From JASUTC01 sp964604305 (GTDB lineage: Bacteria > Thermotogota > Thermotogae > MWEM01): 18,628 nucleotides of DNA. The stretch is from contig CAZRYM010000031.1 of NCBI GenBank assembly GCA_964604305.1, forward strand, positions 1 through 18,628, in the 5' to 3' direction. Under the pieces are notes generated by a model. That model made no database searches and was not told where the DNA came from. It was given only the letters and a program-made list of their open reading frames with translations. Made by a program: the position numbers and the translations under genes. Positions 1 through 7,980 of this stretch are shown here, piece by piece. Positions within the stretch are counted from its first letter, which is position 1. Each line of letters opens with the position of its first letter.

Positions 1-396
1 TGGGCCACCGGAAGGATCCATCAGAAGATCTCTTTCGAATGAATATTCTACGTCTTCAGGAGTAACAGGGTTGCCTGTATGGAATGTCATTCCCTGTCTG
101 ATGGGGAATGTGTAAACTGTTCCGTCTTCGCTCCAAAGACCGTTTTCCTGACTTGGAACTGTTTCTGCGATCATTGGCAAGAAGTCGTTAACACTTTCAC
201 CGTCGTATTGAATCAAATTGTCGTACATCTGCAAAATGATACCACCACTTGATGTGTCATAAGCGTGTGCAGGATCCAATGTTTCAGGTTGACCGATAGA
301 CAAGTCAATGTAAGTATCGGGGTTCTTAACAGCACCTACTGCCATTACCGAAAAAACAAAAACGACTAACAAAAAAATACTGAGTTTCTTTGTCAT
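1..396 (-). CDS. ABC transporter family 5 solute-binding protein, N-terminal part (runs off the left edge)
   Basis: Partial gene: 132 codons are visible from the ATG at 394-396 to the window edge, with no stop. A ribosome binding site AAGGAGGC lies at 403-410. Residues 1-22 form a signal peptide (MTKK, then a hydrophobic run ending VMAVGA), with no lipobox cysteine, so the product is probably a soluble or toga-associated periplasmic binder. The mature part has the family 5 (DppA/OppA-like) opening: the 'PETLDPAHAYD' stretch, 'YDNLIQYDG', 'LPMIAETVP', then 'YTFPIRQGMTFHTGNPVTPEDVEYSF'-type spacing. This family captures peptides, and in Thermotogota often oligosaccharides, for an ABC importer. 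The ligand cannot be told from this piece; permease and ATPase genes would lie outside the window. Confidence 0.93.
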   Translation of the reverse strand, partial: MTKKLSIFLLVVFVFSVMAVGAVKNPDTYIDLSIGQPETLDPAHAYDTSSGGIILQMYDNLIQYDGESVNDFLPMIAETVPSQENGLWSEDGTVYTFPIRQGMTFHTGNPVTPEDVEYSFERDLLMDPSGGP

Positions 397-454
397 AGAG
401 TTGCCTCCTTTTAAAATTTTAGCCTGTTAAGGCGTTTACGATTACACAACAATT

Positions 455-482
455 ATTATATCATAAATTCAGCAAACTTCAA
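455..482 (-). promoter_or_regulatory. Promoter of the solute-binding protein gene
   Basis: On the minus strand TTGAAG (477-482) and TATAAT (455-460) are separated by 16 bases, and the -10 is extended (TGA before TATAAT). Transcription should start near 448, giving a leader of about 50 bases before the ATG at 396. The 12-mer TTATGATATAAT over the -10 recurs exactly at the rsfS promoter. Confidence 0.7.
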
Positions 483-541
483 GTTTACCTGTTAATCAAT
501 CCTGTTCAAATTGTTCTTTTATTGAAATTGACAAATGTGGA

Positions 542-557
542 GTTGTTTAATAACAAC
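542..557. repeat. Perfect inverted repeat between divergent promoters
   Basis: GTTGTT-TAAT-AACAAC: 6-bp arms around a 4-base centre. It lies between the two divergent promoters and could be an operator. It is AT-rich and short, so chance is quite possible. Confidence 0.3.
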
Positions 558-615
558 CCGCAAATGATATAACAAATCCTCTGTTTTGAACAAAAATGAA
601 GATTTTTGCAGGATT

Positions 616-647
616 TTGAACTTGAACCTCTTCTTTGATGTTATAAT
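616..647 (+). promoter_or_regulatory. Promoter of the DUF368 gene
   Basis: An extended -10 element, TGTTATAAT, spans 639-647. Two TTGAAC copies at 616-621 and 622-627 sit 20 and 14 bases upstream of TATAAT, neither at ideal -35 spacing, so the extended -10 probably dominates. The expected start point near 654 lies downstream of the ATG at 586, which argues against that longer reading frame and for the TTG start at 688. Confidence 0.55.
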
Positions 648-687
648 ATGCAAAATTAGAAAAACATTTCTTGTGAAGGGGAATACT

Positions 688-1530
688 TTGATTTTTCTTT
701 GGATATTTTTTAACGGCATACTGATGGGAATAGCAAACGTTATTCCGGGACTAAGCGGCGGAACACTTTTGCTTTTAACGGGGATATACCCGCGTTTCAT
801 TGAAGTTTTCGGATCGTTTAACCCGAAAAATCTTAAAACATACAAATGGCGCGAAAATTTATTCTTTATCCTTATTATAGCTGTCGGGGCTTTGGTAAGC
901 ATTTTTACCATGTCAAAGATTATGTCATGGCTTTTGGAAAGTTATCATGTCCCGGTTTATCTTTTACTGATTGGCGTGATTTTGGGTTCATTGGATATCA
1001 TCACCCAAAAGATCAGCTTCAGAGCAAGTACAAGTCGATATGCCTTAATTGCAGGTATAGTATTGATCGTCTTTCTGATTATCCTGGGAAACTTCCTAAA
1101 TACCTCTACAATTTCTACTCGGAATGTTCATCCTGTTCTTTTTGTTACCGGGGGCGTTATTGCGGCCGCAACCATGGTATTGCCCGGTGTTAGCGGATCA
1201 ATGCTTTTACTTTTACTTGGGTTATACAAACCCGTTGTTGATTCTGTTTCCGAATTGAACCTGTTGAATATCTTTCTTATAGGCATCGGAGCAGCGTTCG
1301 GGATCCTTTTTGCAAGCCACGTAATTAAAACACTTTTAGAAAGACATTCCTCTTCCACCTATGCATTTCTCCTTGGACTTATTCTGGCTTCATTAGTCGA
1401 TCTGTTTCCGTTATCAATATTCGAACAATTTAGTGCTTTTATCATAGGGATAATTGCTCTAATATTTGGTATAATCTTAGGGAAGGGTTTAAAAAGACTC
1501 GAAAAAAGATATTCGAAAGAAAAATTATAA
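688..1530 (+). CDS. DUF368 membrane protein, PopT-type undecaprenyl-phosphate translocase
   Basis: Polytopic membrane protein of about 280 residues, of the DUF368 family. Members (PopT) were recently shown to return undecaprenyl phosphate across the cytoplasmic membrane for envelope polymer synthesis; that role is inferred here by family. The two halves carry matching signatures, NVIPGLSGGT (residues 17-26) and MVLPGVSGSM (about 163-172), each followed by a Leu-rich helix ending in GIY/GLY, so the internal duplication is visible. The start is set at TTG 688: AAGGGG at 676-681 lies 6 bases upstream, and the family opening 'LWIFFNGILMGIANVIPG' follows at once. A longer frame from ATG 586 would begin upstream of the likely promoter. 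The downstream gene follows within 14 bases. Confidence 0.88.
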   Translation: MIFLWIFFNGILMGIANVIPGLSGGTLLLLTGIYPRFIEVFGSFNPKNLKTYKWRENLFFILIIAVGALVSIFTMSKIMSWLLESYHVPVYLLLIGVILGSLDIITQKISFRASTSRYALIAGIVLIVFLIILGNFLNTSTISTRNVHPVLFVTGGVIAAATMVLPGVSGSMLLLLLGLYKPVVDSVSELNLLNIFLIGIGAAFGILFASHVIKTLLERHSSSTYAFLLGLILASLVDLFPLSIFEQFSAFIIGIIALIFGIILGKGLKRLEKRYSKEKL

Positions 1531-1544
1531 ATGAGGTGGTTAAA

Positions 1545-2780
1545 TTGCCGTCAAGAAACCCATTCATGAGCCGCGTAAAAAGGCTTATGACAGGCAGGGA
1601 AGATGATTTTAACGGGGAATTGGGAAATATATCCGGGCCAAGGAGGATATTTCAAGCAAGAACTGAGGCTGTTTTGATTAATGAAAGGTTGATGGAGAAG
1701 CAATTCCAAAACTACTCACTCAACAATCTTGAAACAGATGCTATCCAGATCTACAGATATCTGTCTTTTGGCAAAGATGCCCATCAATATGGCATCAGTT
1801 TTTTTCAGGAAGCCTTATTAAAAGAAACAACCGGATTGTTTTACTTAAGTGGTAAGAAATTCAAAGACGAAAGGCCAAAAAGAGAGATATTCACTGATCT
1901 TTTAATGATCGTATTCTGGACAAATCTAATGATGGGGTATTTTGAACACATGGTCGAGTCCGAGGTTTATAAACTGAAATCATTAGGTGTATTGAAGAAA
2001 GGGTACGATGAATACCTTGAGGAAAAGGAAATTTCTGAGTTGATTAAAAACCTGTCACTTGCTTATGCTTTCAGGAATCTGTCTGAAATTGCTTCGAATT
2101 CAGGTCTTCCCACTGGAAACCCCTTTGATTATCAGTGGGTTGCCAGATTCTATATTATGAAAAAGATAGAAAAAATGGGGAAAATTCCCATGGATTTCAT
2201 TGGAGACACACGATGGTACGATGGAATAGAAAAGCTGTTCCACAAATTCTTTGCGGATAATGAGAAACGGGATTACTTCTTCTTTTCTGAAAAGGGTATA
2301 GATACCATATTAAACATACCAGTATATTTGATCGTTGAAGATGATATGCCGGTCTTTGAGACAACTGTTAAGTCTTCTCCCAGAACCCTTGAAGATTTCA
2401 TGAGAGAAACCAAGCCTTCCAACAGGAAATTTTTCAGGGAAATTTTAAGTATGGTGGAGTATTCCTTTGAATTGTCGATAAACCTGAATAACGATGTGGG
2501 TCTCTCCGTTGAAAAGGGAACGGGAGAAACACTTTTCGAATTGTTCCCGGAAACATATATCCATTCTTTACTGGCCTCTTATTCTGATATTATTTGTATT
2601 CCGGAAATGACCATGCAAAAGATCAGGGAATATTCAGAAGAGTTGATATCGAGATTATTGAAAACCGGTTTTGAAGCTGATTCCGAGGGGAAATTAACAC
2701 TTATTTTAGATCACAAGATCAACAGGGAAAGATGGGTTCTGATTCTTGATTTATTGAGAGAAATTTCGGCAATAAAATAA
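1545..2780 (+). CDS. Unrecognised 411-residue protein, cotranscribed with the DUF368 gene
   Basis: I do not recognise this family. The product is about 411 residues, mostly soluble, rich in charged and aromatic residues, probably mainly alpha-helical. It has no signal peptide; a moderately hydrophobic segment near residues 115-135 ('TDLLMIVFWTNLMMGYF') is the only possible membrane-associated part. GAGGTGGTT at 1533-1541 is a long anti-Shine-Dalgarno match that best serves the TTG at 1545; GTG at 1536 lies inside that match and is less likely. The gene begins 14 bases after the DUF368 stop, so the two probably form an operon and may share an envelope-related role (inference). It converges on the endonuclease V gene with only 16 bases between the stop codons and no visible terminator hairpin. 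Confidence 0.75.
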   Translation: MPSRNPFMSRVKRLMTGREDDFNGELGNISGPRRIFQARTEAVLINERLMEKQFQNYSLNNLETDAIQIYRYLSFGKDAHQYGISFFQEALLKETTGLFYLSGKKFKDERPKREIFTDLLMIVFWTNLMMGYFEHMVESEVYKLKSLGVLKKGYDEYLEEKEISELIKNLSLAYAFRNLSEIASNSGLPTGNPFDYQWVARFYIMKKIEKMGKIPMDFIGDTRWYDGIEKLFHKFFADNEKRDYFFFSEKGIDTILNIPVYLIVEDDMPVFETTVKSSPRTLEDFMRETKPSNRKFFREILSMVEYSFELSINLNNDVGLSVEKGTGETLFELFPETYIHSLLASYSDIICIPEMTMQKIREYSEELISRLLKTGFEADSEGKLTLILDHKINRERWVLILDLLREISAIK

Positions 2781-2796
2781 CAATTAAATCTCGAAC

Positions 2797-3495
2797 TCAT
2801 TCTGCCAGCTTTTCACGCTTTATCTTCTGTGTCAGGATGTGAGCTTGGCGGGTTGGTTCGGGAATTTTATATCCATTTAAGCAAGACATTACAAGCCTCA
2901 TCGTATCTTCCAGTGTAATCAAATGTCCGGGAGAAATGTAAAGAGGCTTGGTTTCTTTTTTGGTACATATAACACTGCCTATGACTTCTTTGTCAGGATT
3001 TCTCATGGGAAACCATTCTCCCAGTTTCTTTGGGATTCCATCCGGATTCCCGTAAAGTCTGCTTTTAGCAACTCCTATCGTCGGACGTTCAAGAAATAAC
3101 CCCATATGTGCTGCCAACCCCAGTCCCCTGGGATGTGCAGTTCCCTGACCGTCAAAAAAGACCACTTCGGGTTCGCTGTGCAACCTTTTCCAGGTTTTTA
3201 TAAATGAAGGTCCCTCACGGAATGTCAATAATCCTGAGATGTAAGGGAAATTTACACGATTGGTCAGATATTTCTTCTCTACATATTCCAAATCCGGAAA
3301 AGAAAGCACAACAATAACGGTCAGAATGTATTCTTTTTCATCAATTGTAAAAAATGATGAATCCACCCCGGCAATAAGTCTTGGCATTTGTCCAAGCGGG
3401 CTGAATCGTAGATTTTTAACAAGCTCTCTTTGGATTTCCAGAGCCTCATCCGCTTCCACTTTAAAATCGTGAATTTCCTTTATAGCCGCCAGAAT
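2797..3495 (-). CDS. nfi: Endonuclease V (deoxyinosine 3' endonuclease), non-standard start proposed
   Basis: Cuts DNA near deoxyinosine and other deaminated bases, starting their repair. Counting from the internal GTG at 3459, the family's active-site residues are all present: D33 in AGVDSSF, the wedge Tyr73 in FPYISG, E82 in FREGP, D103 and H109 in FFDGQGTAHPR, K132 in GVAKSRLYG, and the C-terminal PTRQAH. Starting at GTG 3459 would remove the N-terminal segment that aligns with T. maritima (LHRWDLPPEEA there, IHDFKVEADEA here). The frame stays open back to the upstream stop. A strong AGGGAGGGG at 3499-3507 precedes ATT (3493-3495) and CTG (3490-3492), and I place the start at one of these. 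The enzyme is thus about 231-232 residues. Last gene of the operon; it begins directly after the preceding stop. Confidence 0.9.
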   Translation of the reverse strand: MLAAIKEIHDFKVEADEALEIQRELVKNLRFSPLGQMPRLIAGVDSSFFTIDEKEYILTVIVVLSFPDLEYVEKKYLTNRVNFPYISGLLTFREGPSFIKTWKRLHSEPEVVFFDGQGTAHPRGLGLAAHMGLFLERPTIGVAKSRLYGNPDGIPKKLGEWFPMRNPDKEVIGSVICTKKETKPLYISPGHLITLEDTMRLVMSCLNGYKIPEPTRQAHILTQKIKREKLAE

Positions 3496-3771
3496 CTACC
3501 CCTCCCTTTTTGCCTTCTTAACCTCATCGTCAATATAATCAAAGGCATTCAACTTTCTTAGTATTTCCCTTGGAATCTTCCCAGATGATTCAATATCATT
3601 ATAGATGACAAATGGATTCTTAATATCCTGTTGATAGATATATTCATAAACCCGGTCTTTAAACTCCTGTATCTTTCTCTTTTCGAAATTCTTTTTTTTC
3701 AGGGAACTGAAGATCATGTAACCACCTATGGCTACAAAAATTAAAATCATTATCCAAGCGCTTTGAACCAT
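3496..3771 (-). CDS. Small single-span membrane protein, unknown function
   Basis: 91 residues. A transmembrane helix covers about residues 5-23 (WIMILIFVAIGGYMIFSSL), followed by a basic stretch KKKNFEKRK, so the remainder probably faces the cytoplasm. The soluble tail, about 60 residues, is charged and helical (VYEYIYQQDIKNPFVIYNDI and onwards). The ATG at 3769-3771 has a clear GGAGGGG just upstream and overlaps the end of truA by 22 bases, indicating coupled translation. I do not recognise the family. The gene is sandwiched between truA and endonuclease V, but that context alone does not suggest a role. Confidence 0.75.
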   Translation of the reverse strand: MVQSAWIMILIFVAIGGYMIFSSLKKKNFEKRKIQEFKDRVYEYIYQQDIKNPFVIYNDIESSGKIPREILRKLNAFDYIDDEVKKAKREG

Positions 3772-4586
3772 TCTTTCCCCTCCAATAATTCAGTTTCAGA
3801 CCAGAAAGACTTATTAATGTAATGCATCTGATCAACATGATTAAAATCCACTTTGTACAAGTACAACCCGTCAGGTGGTGCAGAGGCGGAACTTGCCGTT
3901 CTGCTTCTTTCCTTTATCACTTCCATTATTCTTTCGGGGTTCCAATCTCCAATTCCAACCCTAACTAAGGCCCCGACGATATTTCTTACCATCCTTCTTA
4001 GAAAGGATAACCCCTCCACTCTGACAAGAATTAACCGGTTCCCTTTGAAACCGTACACTTTTACCCTGTAAATCAACCTTACCGGATCCTTCTCTTTTCC
4101 CTTGGTTCTCTTTTGAAAGGTTGTAAAATCGTGTACGCCTTCAAAATACCTCGCCCCTTCACGCATTTTCTTGATATCAAGATCGTACGGGAACCACCAA
4201 TAGTTTGTTCTGTTGAATATATCCGGTTCTTGTTGGTTTAATATAAAGTAATGGTACACCCTTCTTGAAGCATCAAATCTTGGGTTAAAACGTTCTTCAG
4301 TGGTTCTGACATACCTTACATAGATGTCAGGGGGGAGATTTGCATTCAAGGCATTTTTTACATCATAATCGAGCATCGTTTCATATTTTACCATAAAGGT
4401 AATGACTTGACCGTATGCATGCACACCGGTATCCGTTCTGCCTGCCCCGTAAGTTTCAACATCACATTTAAATATCCTTTTCAATGCCCTTTCAAATTCG
4501 CCTTGTACCGTTCTCTGCCCTTCCTGGTATTGATATCCGGAAAAATTTTTGCCATCGTAAGCAAATACAGCCATTACTCGCCTCAT
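3750..4586 (-). CDS. truA: tRNA pseudouridine(38-40) synthase TruA
   Basis: Converts uridines at positions 38-40 of the tRNA anticodon stem to pseudouridine. The catalytic Asp is D52 in the family motif GAGRTDTGVHAYGQV. The N-terminus MRRVMAVFAYDGKNFSGYQ matches TruA openings well, supporting the ATG at 4584-4586 rather than the internal ATG at 4572-4574, although GAGG upstream could serve either. C-terminal family motifs FLRRMVRNIVGALVRVG and APPDGLYLYKV are present. At 278 residues it is slightly longer than usual because of a tail of about 25 residues after LYKVDF. Its ATG overlaps the lepA stop (ATGA), and its tail overlaps the next gene by 22 bases. Confidence 0.97.
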   Translation of the reverse strand: MRRVMAVFAYDGKNFSGYQYQEGQRTVQGEFERALKRIFKCDVETYGAGRTDTGVHAYGQVITFMVKYETMLDYDVKNALNANLPPDIYVRYVRTTEERFNPRFDASRRVYHYFILNQQEPDIFNRTNYWWFPYDLDIKKMREGARYFEGVHDFTTFQKRTKGKEKDPVRLIYRVKVYGFKGNRLILVRVEGLSFLRRMVRNIVGALVRVGIGDWNPERIMEVIKERSRTASSASAPPDGLYLYKVDFNHVDQMHYINKSFWSETELLEGKEWFKALG

Positions 4587-6382
4587 TCTTCATCCCCGAC
4601 AGAAAGTATCGCCAGAAAAGCCTCCTGAGGAACTGTCACTTTCCCAATACTTCTTAGTTTCTTCTTTCCTTCTTTTTGCTTTTCAAGGAGCTTCATCTTT
4701 CGAGTGACATCACCACCATAGCATTTCGCGAGCACATCTTTCCTCAAGGCTTTGACCGTTTCTCTGGCAATGATTCTTACACCTGCCTGAATCTGTATGG
4801 GAACCTCAAACTGATGCTGCGGAATTAATTCCTTTAGTTTTTTTGCCAATTCTCTTGCCATATAATCCTTCTTTGATGTATGAACAACCAAAGCCAATGC
4901 CTCAACAGGTTCTTTATTAAGCAAAATCATCAGCTTCACCATGTCTGATTCTCGATAATCCTTAATGTTGTAATCCATGGAACCGTAGCCCCTGGTTTTA
5001 GCCTTCAGCTTGTCAAAAAAGTCGTATATGATTTCTGACAGGGGAATATCATAATACATGACCAGACGGTCTTTTCCGGCATTTTCCATGTGGTTGAATT
5101 CACCGCGTTTTTCCTGCTGGATATAGCCCATCAAATTCCCCATGTATTCATTGGGGGTAATGATGGTTAGCTCCACATAAGGCTCAAAAGTTTTCACCGG
5201 GATGTCGGGATATTTTGCCGGATCTGTCACTTCAATCATTTCGCCATCCTGTTCGATCTGAAGAACAACATTGGGAGCAGTAAGAATTACGGTGATTTCA
5301 AACTCCCTTTCAAGGCGTTCTCTCACTATTTCCATATGCAGCAATCCCAAAAAACCGCATCTGAATCCAAAACCCAGTGCCGGTGAATTATCGGGTTCAA
5401 AACTCAAAGCCGCATCGTTTAGTTTTAGTTTTTCCAGTGCCTTTCGCAATTCTTCAAAATATTCTGGGGTTCCGGGATAAATAGCGGCATAAACCATGGG
5501 CTTGGCCTCTTTATAACCCGCAAGTGGTTTTTGGGTAGGGTCATTTGCCATAGTTATGGTTTCACCAACACGCGCCTCAGAAGCCTCTTTAATACCTGCA
5601 ACGATGTAACCTACATCTCCGGCACTGATCTCTTCTTTAGGAGTCATCTGAGGAGAGAATATGCCAATCTCACTGACATCATAACGCTGTTTTGTATGCA
5701 TCAGTTCGATCTTGTCTCCCACTTTTATTGAACCGCCAAAAAGTCTGACGTGAACGATGACGCCCCGATACTTATCGTAATGAGCATCAAAAACCAACGC
5801 CCTTAACTTTTCCTCTGTCTTTTCTACTGGAGATGGAATGTCTTTGACGATCTTCTCAAGCAGTTCTATCACTCCCTCACCAGTCTTTGCACTGGTGGCA
5901 ACACATTCTGCAGAGTCAAGCCCAATGAGATCTTCAATCTCTTTCTTTGTGTTTTCAACATCTGAATTGGGCATATCTATCTTGTTGGCAACGGGAATGA
6001 TCTCCAAATCATTTTCAAGAGCCAAATAGGTGTTGGCAACCGTCTGTGCCTCTACACCCTGTGTTGAATCGACTAATAATACAGCACCTTCACATGCCGC
6101 AAGGGATCGGGAAACTTCATAAGTAAAATCCACGTGACCGGGTGTGTCAATGATGTTGATCTTATACTCGTTACCATCTTTCGCTCTGTACAAAACGGTA
6201 ACGGGATGAGCCTTTATTGTTATCCCGCGTTCTCTTTCCAGATCCATACTGTCCAAAAACTGCTCTTTCATATCTCTCGAATCAATTGATTTTGTATGCT
6301 CCAGTATCCTGTCCGTCAATGTTGTTTTACCGTGATCAATATGCGCTATGATACTGATATTGCGAATGAATCGTGTTTTCAA
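4583..6382 (-). CDS. lepA: Elongation factor 4 (LepA), ribosome-associated GTPase
   Basis: Full-length LepA/EF4 (599 residues), a translational GTPase that acts on stalled or back-translocating ribosomes and on initiation or assembly. The G motifs are intact: AHIDHGKTT (13-21), ERGITIKA, DTPGHVDF, NKIDMPNS, and SAKTGEGV. The EF-G-like domains follow, with LGFGFRCGFLGLLHMEI and the LepA-specific C-terminal region (CYGGDVTRKMKLLEKQKEGKKK). The last residues, SVGDEE, replace the usual short tail. The start is TTG at 6380-6382, since the protein opens MKTRFIRNISIIAHIDHG as the family does, with GGGG about 10 bases upstream. The fliF stop lies 14 bases upstream, and the downstream truA start overlaps the lepA stop. 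Confidence 0.98.
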   Translation of the reverse strand: MKTRFIRNISIIAHIDHGKTTLTDRILEHTKSIDSRDMKEQFLDSMDLERERGITIKAHPVTVLYRAKDGNEYKINIIDTPGHVDFTYEVSRSLAACEGAVLLVDSTQGVEAQTVANTYLALENDLEIIPVANKIDMPNSDVENTKKEIEDLIGLDSAECVATSAKTGEGVIELLEKIVKDIPSPVEKTEEKLRALVFDAHYDKYRGVIVHVRLFGGSIKVGDKIELMHTKQRYDVSEIGIFSPQMTPKEEISAGDVGYIVAGIKEASEARVGETITMANDPTQKPLAGYKEAKPMVYAAIYPGTPEYFEELRKALEKLKLNDAALSFEPDNSPALGFGFRCGFLGLLHMEIVRERLEREFEITVILTAPNVVLQIEQDGEMIEVTDPAKYPDIPVKTFEPYVELTIITPNEYMGNLMGYIQQEKRGEFNHMENAGKDRLVMYYDIPLSEIIYDFFDKLKAKTRGYGSMDYNIKDYRESDMVKLMILLNKEPVEALALVVHTSKKDYMARELAKKLKELIPQHQFEVPIQIQAGVRIIARETVKALRKDVLAKCYGGDVTRKMKLLEKQKEGKKKLRSIGKVTVPQEAFLAILSVGDEE

Positions 6383-6396
6383 TTTGTCTGTCCCCT

Positions 6397-7953
6397 TTAT
6401 TCATTAAGCCATGCCTTTAACACCAAGGCAATCTCTTCAGGTTTGGTTTCTACATTTTCATAAAGCATTTCCAACAAGGTAACCAGTTCCTGCTCTTCCG
6501 GACTGAGTTCCTCTTTCTCGATTGTTTTCTGTACTTCCTGCTCGAAGGCCATTCGCTTTTGTATAATTTCCTGTCGCTTCTTTTTTTTCTTCATCCTGCT
6601 GCTTAAAATGTAAATTAAAAGCATAATGGAAACGGCAAGTAACGTAACTCCTATGACGAGTTGAACAAACTTCCTCTGATTTTCTACCAAAGCAAGTTGT
6701 TGTCGCAACTCCTGTTCTGCAGATCTGTCAAAGGCTAAAAATTCAACGGCAACGTTACTGGTGGTTGCATCAATAGAGTTCGCGACAATTCCTTTAATGC
6801 TGTCAGTAGTAACACTTGTGGCAACGACCAATGAGTCAATTAAAACTGTGATGTTTTTGTTTAATATTTCTCCCTGCTTGTTTTGCAAAATCTTCTCATA
6901 AATTTCATTCACATTGTAATTGGTGGTTTTACTCTCTCGTTCGTAATCGGTAAGATTACCAGTATCCGTTGCTTCATATACCGTTGGAATATTGGCATCC
7001 GTTCCCACAACCTGCCCACTGGTACCAGAAAGACTTTTTTCGGATTCAGTTTGTTCACTGACTACCACTCCAGTAGTTCTCAAAACGGGTGAAAATTCTG
7101 TGGATTCCCTTTCTATCGTCTCCCAGTTCAGGTTAATTTCCGCCATTACGACTACCCTGCCCAGACCGAATACCTGTTCCAAACTTGATCGAACCTTTCG
7201 GGTGTAATAATCTTCAGCCTTTTGCTGAAGCTCCATCTTGGAAGATGCTCCGCCAACTCCCTCTTCTGCAATAACAAGGTCACTGAGTATCTTCGAATTG
7301 TTATCAACTACCCGGACTTCCTGATAATCAAGCCCTTCAACAGCCCCAGAAACCAGCTGCATAACACCTTTGACATTTTCAGGTTTAAGAGTTACTCCCG
7401 GTGCTACCACTAACAAAACGGAAGCTTTTGGTTTGGCTTCCTCTCCTCTGGCATAATAGGTAAATTTGGGAATGGTGAGATTGACCTGAGCAAAATTGAC
7501 GCCATCCAGAGACATGATCGTTCTTTCCAACTCACCTTTTAGGGCTATCTGATAACGTACTTGTTTGTCAAAACTAGTGGCACCCAAGGGCTGATCTTCC
7601 ATTATCTCAAAACCTTTTGAAGTGGAGCCAATAACCCCACTACTTACGTATTTCATTCTGAGAGCTTCCGGATTATACGAACGGGGGACGTAAATAGCGC
7701 CTCCAGGTCCCGTTTGGAAAGGGATCCCACTTTCTTCAAGCTGTTGAACAACACTGCCTGCTTCGGCATCTGTAAGACTTCTTACCAATAAAGAATAATT
7801 TGGATTTACAGCAACCGATATAGTTAGAACCAGGGCAACAATTATGGCAACAAAAACCCCGACAAAGAGAATTTTCTGAGATTGAGAGAATTTTTTCCAA
7901 TACTCATCAGGAAAGGATTTTACCCAGTCAACTATTTTTTTTAAGAAATCCAT
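6397..7953 (-). CDS. fliF: Flagellar MS-ring protein FliF
   Basis: Forms the membrane MS ring on which the flagellar basal body is built. 518 residues with the expected plan: a cytoplasmic N-terminus, a transmembrane helix at about 29-48, the periplasmic ring-building region (VNPNYSLLVRSLTDAEAGSVV, then AQVNLTIP and EVRVVDNNSKILSD), a low-complexity Ser/Thr/Gly loop near 300-340, a second helix at about 429-452 followed by RMKKKKKR, and the FliG-binding tail (PEEIALVLKAWLNE). The ATG at 7951-7953 has AGGAGGC at 7961-7968. It sits between rsfS (27-base gap) and lepA (14-base gap) rather than next to fliE and fliG, so it is expressed with translation genes; no fliG is present in the window. Confidence 0.97.
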   Translation of the reverse strand: MDFLKKIVDWVKSFPDEYWKKFSQSQKILFVGVFVAIIVALVLTISVAVNPNYSLLVRSLTDAEAGSVVQQLEESGIPFQTGPGGAIYVPRSYNPEALRMKYVSSGVIGSTSKGFEIMEDQPLGATSFDKQVRYQIALKGELERTIMSLDGVNFAQVNLTIPKFTYYARGEEAKPKASVLLVVAPGVTLKPENVKGVMQLVSGAVEGLDYQEVRVVDNNSKILSDLVIAEEGVGGASSKMELQQKAEDYYTRKVRSSLEQVFGLGRVVVMAEINLNWETIERESTEFSPVLRTTGVVVSEQTESEKSLSGTSGQVVGTDANIPTVYEATDTGNLTDYERESKTTNYNVNEIYEKILQNKQGEILNKNITVLIDSLVVATSVTTDSIKGIVANSIDATTSNVAVEFLAFDRSAEQELRQQLALVENQRKFVQLVIGVTLLAVSIMLLIYILSSRMKKKKKRQEIIQKRMAFEQEVQKTIEKEELSPEEQELVTLLEMLYENVETKPEEIALVLKAWLNE

Positions 7954-7980
7954 CTGAAATGCCTCCTAAGGCGAATCACT

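Larger units (their letters stand above)
397..687. other. Divergent intergenic region
   Basis: This spacer separates the leftward binding-protein gene from the rightward DUF368 gene. It holds both promoters (455-482 minus, 616-647 plus) and one small perfect inverted repeat at 542-557. I see no gene in it; open frames crossing it lack ribosome binding sites or begin upstream of the promoter. Confidence 0.6.

Noticed and set aside
586..687. 34-residue N-terminal extension of the DUF368 protein from ATG 586
   Set aside because: No ribosome binding site at 586, the likely promoter (616-647) lies inside the extension, and the family opening begins at TTG 688.
519..911. Minus-strand open frame of 130 residues
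   Set aside because: It lies opposite the start of the DUF368 gene and its promoter, has unlikely composition and no ribosome binding site.
2781..2796. Bidirectional terminator between the converging 411-residue and endonuclease V genes
   Set aside because: The 16-base gap is AT-rich with no inverted repeat; no hairpin can be drawn.
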